NCBI RefSeq assembly: GCF_014201505.1
Contig: NZ_JACHEO010000009.1
Span: 62,001 to 126,000 of the forward strand
Source of the DNA: Desulfoprunum benzoelyticum
GTDB lineage: Bacteria; Desulfobacterota; Desulfobulbia; Desulfobulbales; Desulfocapsaceae
Reading direction: 5' to 3'
DNA: 64,000 bases
Numbering within the stretch: the first letter of the stretch is position 1; every line of letters begins with the position of its first letter. Positions 57,626 through 64,000 of the stretch are shown in pieces. Below the pieces are notes generated by a model, which saw only the letters and a list, made by a program, of their open reading frames with translations, searched no databases and was not told the origin of the DNA. A program made the translations under genes and the position numbers.

Positions 57626-58017
57626 TTAATTGGATTTGGGGATAGGTCTCGTTGGTCGCCGCGGTACTGCAGCGGATTCTGGAATCCACAGAGTTGGCTC
57701 GATGCAGGTGAAGGCTGGCGGAGGCGTGTTCTAGTCGCGGGCTGCAATCGCGTAAACAGTTCCGTCACGATACGGGACGAGTTGATGGCCCCGTCTGCCT
57801 GGGCCGAGAAGGAACACTCTCTTTCGCGCGGATCCTGTCGACCACAGTGATCGCTGACCATCACGCCTGAAGATAACCGCCACCACGCGTCGTTCGGTAC
57901 GATGCATCTCGCTGAAACGGGCCCGGGGATTTCGCGGGACTCCGGCATGGTTTTCCGCCTTCTTCCGGGACTGGTAGCGGGCTGTTCTCCGGCTGCTGCC
58001 AATTTCAAACGTCCCAT
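57622..58017 (-). CDS. Possible small gene heading the ATP-grasp operon
   Basis: 131 codons from ATG 58017, with a strong ribosome site (GGAGAAGG, then 7 nt). Its TGA stop at 57622 overlaps the GTG of the ATP-grasp gene as GTGA, the geometry of translational coupling. The product is rich in Arg, Ser and Pro, has no recognisable domain, and codon use is less GC-biased at the third position than its neighbours. A shifted frame (57731-58084) also looks protein-like near its end, so the gene could be frameshifted. May be real, decayed, or chance. Confidence 0.3.
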   Translation of the reverse strand: MGRLKLAAAGEQPATSPGRRRKTMPESREIPGPVSARCIVPNDAWWRLSSGVMVSDHCGRQDPRERECSFSAQADGAINSSRIVTELFTRLQPATRTRLRQPSPASSQLCGFQNPLQYRGDQRDLSPNPIK

Positions 58018-58339
58018 CGTGTACCCTTCTCCGGAACGGACAGATTCTGATCCGGCTTGTGCTACCGGGCTTGGTGGACAGCACAACAGCATATAACTCA
58101 AATCTGATGTCGACAACAATTTTTTCCTGTCAAAGTAAGGGTTGGAGACGGGTGCCGTTCTTTACTTATCGAATTATTTGATTATACTTTAAATGGGCAT
58201 GTGCACTAAAGGTCTCCTTGACGTATGCCGACCATCTTTTTTTCCTGTTTTTCGTTGTGAATTCAGTACAATTGGTTTTGTGGCGCTATCTATTTTTCAA
58301 TTCCTATCATTGAGGGAGGAGTCTCTATCGAGGTGATGT
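58018..58339. other. Divergent intergenic region between the two aminomutase units
   Basis: 322 nt between the minus-strand ATP-grasp unit and the plus-strand glutamate 2,3-aminomutase-like gene. AT-rich around 58120-58300. No clean -10/-35 pair could be placed on either strand. It is the expected site for shared control of the two units. Confidence 0.5.
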
Positions 58340-60139
58340 ATGAGTAAAACTGAAAGATTGGCGCAGTTACGACGTATCCTCGCCATCGACCCGGTCATCG
58401 AAGCAATCGTGCTGAGCGATGTCCCGCTCGATCAGAAGCGCCAAGGCCTGCGCAGCCATCTGTCGGAGATGCTGCTGAAAATGTTCGACGGTGAGGGTCA
58501 AATCGCGCCGCTGGAATGGATCACCTGTCGGGATGCGGTCTGGGTGCTGCGCAATATCCTGTCTCCGCGCAGCGAGGAATTGGCCGGCTTTTCAGTTCTG
58601 GACTACATCGATCGCCTGCTTCACCGCCCTGGCGAGCCCGGACTGCCCAGGCTCACGCCGGACTTTCTCGCCGAGTTCGAACACCTGATCAAGGGTGCCA
58701 ACGGGCTGGCCGGGATCTACAAGGAAAAACCACCGGCCTTTCTGCGGCACACCGGTCGGAAGGCGGCCCGGTTGCGCTCGGCCGACCTCTCCAGGATGGC
58801 GAGGAGAGCGGCGACCTTTCAGCAGCGGTATGCCTGCGGTCTCGACCCGGAGCTCGTGCGCCGGCGCAGCCAGAGCCGGCAGAACATCCAGCAGCACTTC
58901 GGGATCACCGATCTGGAGTGGAACGACTGGCGGTGGCACACCAGCAATATCATCCGCAACGCCGATGTCCTCGGTCGGTTGATCACGCTTTCCGACGCCG
59001 AACGCCAGGCCGTCGAGGCGGCTCGTTCCCATCGCATTCCGTTCGGGATCACTCCCTATTACTGTTCGCTGATGGATCCGGACAATTCCGGCAGCTGGGA
59101 TCGGGCCATCCGCGCCCAAGTCATCCCGCCCGGCCAATATGTCGAAAAAATGACGGCCCTCCGGTCCTCGCAGGACTGTTCGCTCGACTTCATGGTGGAG
59201 AGCGACACCTCGCCGATCGAAGGGATCACCCGCCGCTACCCGAACATCGTCATTCTGAAGCCGATCCTGACCTGTCCCCAGATCTGCGTCTACTGCCAGC
59301 GCAACTGGCAGATCGAGGATGTCTATTCCACCGAAGCGGCCCTCGGCCAGGCCAAGCTCGATCGGGCCCTGCAGTGGATCGAGGAAACCCCAGAGATTAC
59401 CGAGGTGTTGATTACCGGCGGGGACCCGCTGCTGCTGAGCGACGAGAAGATCGACGAGATCCTGGCCCGATTGGCCCAGATCGACCACGTGGTCCGGATC
59501 CGCCTCGGCACCAGAACCCCGGTCACCCTGCCCCAGCGCATCACCGAGTCGCTGGTGCGGACGATCACCCGCTACCATGAGCCGGGGCGCCGGGAGATGA
59601 TGATCGTGACCCATTTCGAGCATACCACCGAGATCACCCCCGAGGCGATGCAGGCGGTACAGCGGTTCCGACTGTTCGGGGTCAGCGTCTACAACCAGCT
59701 GGTGTTCACCTACTTCAACTCGCGCCGGTTCGAGACCGCGGCGTTGCGACAGAAGCTCCGCCTGATCGGAGTCACGCCCTATTACACCTTCAATACCAAG
59801 GGGAAAGAGGAAACCGACAACTACCGGGTGCCCCTGGCCCGGCTGCTGCAGGAGCAGCAGGAGGAGGCGCGGCTGTTTCCGGGGACGGTCCGGACCGACG
59901 AGATCGTCTTCAACGTGCCCCGGCTGGGCAAGAATTACCTGCGGGCCGGGCAGAACCGGGACATCATCTCCATCCTGCCGGATGGCCGGCGGGTATACGA
60001 GTTCCATCCCTGGGAAAAGAAGATGGCTTTGATGGATACGTATGTCTATACAGACATCTCCATCTATCAGTACCTGAGAAGGTTGAAAAGAGACGGAGAG
60101 CGGATGGATGATTATGAAACAATCTGGTATTATTACTGA
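58340..60139 (+). CDS. KamA-family radical-SAM enzyme, probable glutamate 2,3-aminomutase
   Basis: 599 residues, longer than lysine 2,3-aminomutase because of a 200-residue helical N-terminal extension. The cluster motif is C312-PQI-C316-VY-C319, with ITGGDPLLL and RLGTRTPVTLPQRIT following. The PLP lysine is Lys531 (NVPRLGKNY). At the side-chain-binding positions KamA Asp293 and Asp330 become Lys487 (FNTKG) and Asn525 (VFNVP). A Lys/Asn pair is the substitution described for clostridial glutamate 2,3-aminomutase, so this enzyme probably makes beta-glutamate, a known osmolyte. The assignment rests on a hand alignment. GAGG lies ahead of ATG 58340. It is divergent from the ATP-grasp/KamA/M20 operon. 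Confidence 0.82.
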   Translation: MSKTERLAQLRRILAIDPVIEAIVLSDVPLDQKRQGLRSHLSEMLLKMFDGEGQIAPLEWITCRDAVWVLRNILSPRSEELAGFSVLDYIDRLLHRPGEPGLPRLTPDFLAEFEHLIKGANGLAGIYKEKPPAFLRHTGRKAARLRSADLSRMARRAATFQQRYACGLDPELVRRRSQSRQNIQQHFGITDLEWNDWRWHTSNIIRNADVLGRLITLSDAERQAVEAARSHRIPFGITPYYCSLMDPDNSGSWDRAIRAQVIPPGQYVEKMTALRSSQDCSLDFMVESDTSPIEGITRRYPNIVILKPILTCPQICVYCQRNWQIEDVYSTEAALGQAKLDRALQWIEETPEITEVLITGGDPLLLSDEKIDEILARLAQIDHVVRIRLGTRTPVTLPQRITESLVRTITRYHEPGRREMMIVTHFEHTTEITPEAMQAVQRFRLFGVSVYNQLVFTYFNSRRFETAALRQKLRLIGVTPYYTFNTKGKEETDNYRVPLARLLQEQQEEARLFPGTVRTDEIVFNVPRLGKNYLRAGQNRDIISILPDGRRVYEFHPWEKKMALMDTYVYTDISIYQYLRRLKRDGERMDDYETIWYYY

Positions 60140-60460
60140 AAGATGGGATTGTCGTTGTTGGCTGTGCTCGCCGCCTGGCAGAACAGCCTCGACCGGCGGC
60201 CGGTACTGCAGCTGATGGAATATGTTCTTTGGAGCCCAGCGGGTTGCAGGGTATGATGGAGGATGAACCTTCCCGAATCGTGGAACAGGAACTTGAAATA
60301 TATGGGACATCTTCGTATTCATGAGACATGGCGCATGTTTTCCAGGGACCGGAGTAGCTGGCGTTCACGGCAAGGGATTGGGTACGATGCGACCGTATCG
60401 CCGGTTTCATCATATAGTCTTTGCAAGAACCAGTAAGCACGCGGATAACAGGAGAAGATC
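60140..60460. other. Intergenic region ahead of the amino acid binding protein gene
   Basis: 321 nt without a gene. Two GC-rich segments with no long hairpin, and a -10-like TATAGT at 60413-60418 without a matching -35. Nothing else supportable. Confidence 0.4.
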
Positions 60461-61474
60461 ATGAAACCGATTATAAGGGTGGCTGTGGCAATATCGGTTG
60501 TACTTGCCGCCGGCTTTGCCAACGCCGGGACCAGGGACGAGGTTCTGCAGCGCGGCTACCTGCAGTGCGGCGTCTCGACCGGAGTCCCCGGCTTTTCCCA
60601 TCCCGATGACAACGGCAACTGGGTAGGGCTCGATGTCGACTTCTGCCGCGCCGTCGCCGCCGCGACCCTGGGCGACGCCAGCAAGGTCAAATACATCCCC
60701 CTCAATTCGAGAGAGTGCTTCGCCGCCCTGCAGTCCGGCGAGATCGATCTGCTGTCGCGGGGCTCGACCTATACCCTGACCCGTGACTCCTCGTTGGGAC
60801 TCAACTTTGCCGGCGTCACCTACTATGACGGTCAGGGATTTCTGATCGCAAAAAAGCTTGCTGCCAAAGAACCCGCCGACCTCAAGGGCGCCGCGATCTG
60901 CGTTTTGGCCGGCACGACCAGCGAGGCCAACCTCGCCGCCTACTTCCGGCAGCATGGAATGGACTTCAGGCCCGTGATCTTCGATACCTCGCCCGAGACG
61001 TTGAAGGGGCTTGAAACCGGCCGCTGCGACGTCCTCACCAGCGACCTGTCGCAACTGCACGGCTTGCGGCTCAAGCTGGCCCATCCCGAGAAGTATGTCA
61101 TTCTGCCGACGGTCATTTCGAAGGAACCCCTGGGGCCGGCCGTGCGTCAGGGTGACGACAACTGGTTCGATATCGTCAAATGGACCCTGTTTGCGCTGGT
61201 CAACGCCGAAGAACTCGGCCTCACCTCCGCCACGGTCGACGAGATGATGCATGATCCCGATGCCGCGATCCAGAAATTTGTCGGCCGGCAAGGCATCAAG
61301 GGTGAAGGGCTCGGTCTCAAGGATGACTGGGCGGTCCAGATCGTCAGGCAGGTCGGCAATTACGGCGAGATCTTCGCCCGCAATGTCGGCGGGGAATCGC
61401 CGCTGCAGATCGATCGCGGCCTGAACAACCTGTGGAACCGGGGCGGCCTCCAGTACGCGCCGCCGCTGCAGTAA
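60461..61474 (+). CDS. aapJ: General L-amino acid ABC transporter binding protein (AapJ-like)
   Basis: 337 residues with a signal peptide ([16 protein letters not shown]), then the family-3 binding fold of AapJ/Bzt[70 protein letters not shown], and [17 protein letters not shown]. These receptors bind glutamate, aspartate and other L-amino acids. AGGAGAAG precedes ATG 60461. The AapP-like ATPase follows after 17 nt, but the two permeases usually between them are absent. Confidence 0.92.
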   Translation: MKPIIRVAVAISVVLAAGFANAGTRDEVLQRGYLQCGVSTGVPGFSHPDDNGNWVGLDVDFCRAVAAATLGDASKVKYIPLNSRECFAALQSGEIDLLSRGSTYTLTRDSSLGLNFAGVTYYDGQGFLIAKKLAAKEPADLKGAAICVLAGTTSEANLAAYFRQHGMDFRPVIFDTSPETLKGLETGRCDVLTSDLSQLHGLRLKLAHPEKYVILPTVISKEPLGPAVRQGDDNWFDIVKWTLFALVNAEELGLTSATVDEMMHDPDAAIQKFVGRQGIKGEGLGLKDDWAVQIVRQVGNYGEIFARNVGGESPLQIDRGLNNLWNRGGLQYAPPLQ

Positions 61475-61491
61475 CGGGGGCGAATGGCTTT

Positions 61492-62253
61492 ATGATGACG
61501 GCACTGAACCGACAGCGGACCACTGAAGTGATGGTGGAACTCAGGGGGGTCCACAAGTGGTATGGCGATTTCCATGTCCTCAAGGACATCAACCTCAAGG
61601 TCTACAAGGGGGAACGGATCATCATCTGTGGTCCCTCGGGCTGCGGTAAATCGACCCTGATCCGCTGCATGAACCGTCTCGAGGAACACCAGCAGGGCGA
61701 GATCATCGTGGGCGGCATCATCCTCGATGACGACCTCCGGGGAGTCGATCAGGTCCGGCGCAACATCGGCATGGTCTTCCAGCAGTTCAACCTCTTTCCC
61801 CATCTGACGGTGCTGGAGAACTGCTGTCTGGCGCCGATCTGGGTCCAGAAGAAGTCACCCCGCGAGGCCGAGGCCATCGCCCTCCAGTATCTCGAGCGGG
61901 TCCATATCGCCGACCAGGCGGCCAAATTCCCCGGCCAGCTCTCGGGCGGCCAGCAGCAGCGGGTGGCGATCGCCCGCAGCCTGTGCATGAATCCGTCGAT
62001 CATGCTCTTCGACGAGCCGACCTCGGCCCTTGATCCGGAGATGATCAAGGAGGTCCTCGACGTCATGGTCGACCTGGCCGACGAGGGCATGACCATGCTC
62101 TGCGTCACCCACGAGATGGGCTTTGCCCGGACGATCGCCGATCGGGTCCTGTTCATGGATGCCGGCGAGATCATCGAGGAAAACGAGCCCGACGCCTTCT
62201 TCGACCATCCCCAATCGGAGCGGACCAGGCAGTTTCTGAGCCGGATCCTGTAG
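61492..62253 (+). CDS. aapP: General L-amino acid ABC transporter ATP-binding protein (AapP-like)
   Basis: 253 residues, a polar amino acid ABC ATPase: Walker [22 protein letters not shown]-loop [17 protein letters not shown], signature [15 protein letters not shown], Walker [15 protein letters not shown] and switch [16 protein letters not shown]. Closest in pattern to AapP/BztD/GlnQ. Start ATG 61492 (ATG 61495 also possible) behind GGGGGCGA. It directly follows aapJ with no permease gene, so membrane subunits must come from elsewhere. A strong terminator follows. Confidence 0.93.
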   Translation: MMTALNRQRTTEVMVELRGVHKWYGDFHVLKDINLKVYKGERIIICGPSGCGKSTLIRCMNRLEEHQQGEIIVGGIILDDDLRGVDQVRRNIGMVFQQFNLFPHLTVLENCCLAPIWVQKKSPREAEAIALQYLERVHIADQAAKFPGQLSGGQQQRVAIARSLCMNPSIMLFDEPTSALDPEMIKEVLDVMVDLADEGMTMLCVTHEMGFARTIADRVLFMDAGEIIEENEPDAFFDHPQSERTRQFLSRIL

Positions 62254-62288
62254 CGGCCCGGTTCCGTTCGATCCCGGCGGCAAGAAAA

Positions 62289-62327
62289 AAGGCGGTTCCC
62301 TTCGCGAGGAACCGCCTTGTTTTTTTC
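62289..62327. terminator. Strong rho-independent terminator
   Basis: 11-bp perfect stem AAGGCGGTTCC / GGAACCGCCTT (62289-62318), followed by GTTTTTTT and preceded by AAAAAA, so it can serve aapP and the convergent GGGtGRT gene. Confidence 0.85.
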
Positions 62328-62348
62328 CGCTGCTATGCCGTCAGGTGC

Positions 62349-63344
62349 TCAGGAGGCCTGCTCCAGGGCGACGGCCACCGACACCGAGGCGCCGACCATC
62401 GGGTTGTTGCCCATGCCGATCAGGCCCATCATCTCGACGTGGGCCGGGACCGACGACGAGCCGGCGAACTGGGCGTCGGAGTGCATCCGCCCCATGGTGT
62501 CGGTCATGCCGTAGGAGGCGGGGCCGGCCCCCATGTTGTCGGGGTGGAGCGTGCGGCCGGTGCCGCCGCCGGAGGCCACCGAGAAGTAGTTCTTGCCCTG
62601 CTGGATGCACTCTTTCTTGTAGGTGCCGGCCACCGGGTGCTGGAAACGGGTCGGGTTGGTCGAGTTGCCGGTGATCGAGACATCGACGCCTTCGAGGTGG
62701 TTGATGGCCACGCCCTCGCGGACGTCGTCGGCCCCGAAGCAGCGGACCTTGGCACGTTCGCCGCTGGAGTAGGGGGTCTCGGCAACCACATGCAGTTCGC
62801 CGGTCGCGTAGTCGAACCGGGTCTGGACATAGGTGAAGCCGTTGATCCGCGAGATGATCTTGGCGGCGTCCTTGCCGAGGCCGTTGAGGATGACCCTGAG
62901 CGGTGACTGCCGCACCCGGTTGGCAGAGCGGGCGATGCCGATCGCTCCTTCGGCGGCGGCGAACGATTCGTGGCCGGCCAGGAAGGCGAAGCATTTGGTC
63001 TCTTCCTTCAGCAGCCGGGAGGCGAGGTTGCCGTGGCCGAGGCCGACCTTGCGGTCGTCGGCGACCGAACCGGGGATGCAGAAGGCCTGCAGGCCCTCGC
63101 CGAGGCTGGCGGCGATGTCGGCCGCCTTCTTCTCGCCCTTTTTGATGGCGATGGCGGCGCCGAGGGTATAGGCCCAGCAGGCGTTTTCAAAGCAGATCGG
63201 CTGGATGCCGCGAACGATGGCGGCGACATCGACACCCTTGGCCAGGCACAGCTCCCGGGCCTCCTCCAGGGTCTGCATGTCGTAGTGGTTCAGGACCGGG
63301 GTGATCTGGCCGATCCGCCTGTCGTAACTTTCGAACAGTGCCAT
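62349..63344 (-). CDS. GGGtGRT family protein
   Basis: 331 residues ending in the block that names the family: GGGTGRTLHPDN, then MGAGPASYGMTDTMGRMHSDAQFAGSSSVPAHVEMMGLIGMGNNPMVGASVSVAVAL. Three or more Cys lie nearer the N-terminus (ELCLAKG, PICFENACW, CFAFLAGHES). Function is unknown. Family members occur in anaerobes beside a NifU-like Fe-S scaffold, as here. ATG 63344 follows AAGGAG. The gene lies 11 nt after the scaffold gene and is co-transcribed. Confidence 0.85.
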   Translation of the reverse strand: MALFESYDRRIGQITPVLNHYDMQTLEEARELCLAKGVDVAAIVRGIQPICFENACWAYTLGAAIAIKKGEKKAADIAASLGEGLQAFCIPGSVADDRKVGLGHGNLASRLLKEETKCFAFLAGHESFAAAEGAIGIARSANRVRQSPLRVILNGLGKDAAKIISRINGFTYVQTRFDYATGELHVVAETPYSSGERAKVRCFGADDVREGVAINHLEGVDVSITGNSTNPTRFQHPVAGTYKKECIQQGKNYFSVASGGGTGRTLHPDNMGAGPASYGMTDTMGRMHSDAQFAGSSSVPAHVEMMGLIGMGNNPMVGASVSVAVALEQAS

Positions 63345-63355
63345 GATGATTCTCC

Positions 63356-64000
63356 TTATGCGTGTCGCGGATCGATGGTTTTGACCGCTTCCTGGAAACG
63401 GCCGTAGGTCCCGGAGGCCCCTTCGATGGCCTGGGCCGGGTCGACGCCCTTCTTGATCGCATCCATCATCCGGCCGAGGTTGACAAAGGAGTAACCGATG
63501 ATCTCGTCGTTCTCGTCCAGGCCGATCTCTTTCACATATCCTTCCGCCATCTCCAGATAGCGTGGCCCCTTGATCCTGGTGCCGTACATCGTGCCGCAGA
63601 CCGAGCGCAGGCCCTTGCCGAGGTCCTCGAGGCCGGCGCCGATCGGCAGGCCGCCCTCGGAGAAGGCCGACTGGCTGCGGCCGTAGACGATCTGCAGGAA
63701 CAGCTCGCGCATCGCCACGTTGATCGCGTCGCAGACCAGGTCGGTGTTGAGGGCCTCGAGGATCGTCTTGCCGGGGAGGATTTCGGAGGCCATCGCCGCC
63801 GAATGGGTCATGCCGGTGCAGCCGAGGGTCTCGACCAGGGCCTCCTCGATGATGCCGTCCTTGACGTTGAGGGTGAGCTTGCAGGCGCCCTGCTGCGGCG
63901 CGCACCAGCCGATGCCGTGGGTCAGGCCGTTGACGTCGCCGACCTCCCTGACCTTGGTCCATCCGCCTTCCTGGGGGATCGGCGCCGGGCCGTGGTTGGC
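63356..64000 (-). CDS. NifU-like iron-sulfur cluster assembly scaffold protein, 5' end outside window
   Basis: Open on the minus strand from the window edge to TAA at 63356 (215 codons visible, start missing). The Cys ligands of a NifU_N/IscU-type scaffold can be seen: CAPQQGACKLTLNVKDGIIEEALVETLGCTGMTHSA and DLVCDAINVAMRE. Inside a GGGtGRT pair it is probably a dedicated Fe-S scaffold or delivery protein rather than the general one. The C-terminal part (MMDAIKKGVDPAQAIEGASGTYGRFQEAVKTID) is typical of these two-gene loci. Confidence 0.8.
   Translation of the reverse strand, partial: ANHGPAPIPQEGGWTKVREVGDVNGLTHGIGWCAPQQGACKLTLNVKDGIIEEALVETLGCTGMTHSAAMASEILPGKTILEALNTDLVCDAINVAMRELFLQIVYGRSQSAFSEGGLPIGAGLEDLGKGLRSVCGTMYGTRIKGPRYLEMAEGYVKEIGLDENDEIIGYSFVNLGRMMDAIKKGVDPAQAIEGASGTYGRFQEAVKTIDPRHA

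Noticed and set aside
57731..58084. 117-codon minus-strand frame starting with GTG
   Set aside because: No ribosome site and overlaps the 131-codon frame; its protein-like end is noted only as a hint of a possible frameshift.

Overview
The window reads as chromosomal DNA of a GC-rich, Gram-negative anaerobe. Outer-membrane barrels, lipoproteins and a lipid A phosphoethanolamine transferase-like protein show an outer membrane. Oxygen-sensitive radical-SAM enzymes, an anaerobic sulfatase maturase, an ADP-forming acyl-CoA synthetase and a GGGtGRT/Fe-S scaffold pair point to anaerobic life. The mix fits a former deltaproteobacterium (Desulfobacterota), but nothing here fixes the genus.

Region 1-29.6 kb is mostly housekeeping. 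It holds the 3'-truncated acyl-CoA synthetase behind folA, an EamA exporter, and a tightly overlapping minus-strand operon (ABC-2 exporter, TatD, TcdA, ThpR). A PerR-type repressor is coupled to a small Cys-rich winged-helix protein. Then come aconitase A, a PEtN transferase, a complete liv branched-chain amino acid ABC operon, Lon, a DHH-CBS phosphoesterase, a second and unrelated-type aconitase, an M24 peptidase and RsmB.

Region 29.7-48.3 kb is an accessory block of almost entirely exported proteins, led by a GAF/PAS sigma-54 activator. It contains a Ser-type arylsulfatase (S-S-P-T-R) and, four genes on, the anaerobic sulfatase-maturating radical-SAM enzyme such a Ser-type site needs. Around them lie a DUF1254/DUF1214 protein, beta-barrels, a SYLF protein, lipoproteins, a DUF4105 membrane protein and a lipoprotein alpha/beta hydrolase. 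The block is edged by gene remnants: a broken outer-membrane barrel near 32.5 kb and a DUF488 C-terminus at 48.1 kb.

Region 48.3-64 kb is built around amino acid chemistry and transport. A PaaI thioesterase is followed by a minus-strand set: USP, fused TRAP permease, TAXI receptor, M20 peptidase, a KamA-like aminomutase and an ATP-grasp ligase. Divergent from this lies a second KamA-family enzyme whose substrate-binding residues (Lys487, Asn525) match glutamate 2,3-aminomutase rather than lysine 2,3-aminomutase. Next to it are an amino acid binding protein and ATPase (aapJ-aapP order) with no permeases between them. The aminomutase/ATP-grasp/M20 group is the best candidate for an undescribed pathway, possibly making a beta-amino-acid peptide or osmolyte. 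The window ends in the GGGtGRT gene and a NifU-type scaffold gene that runs off the edge.
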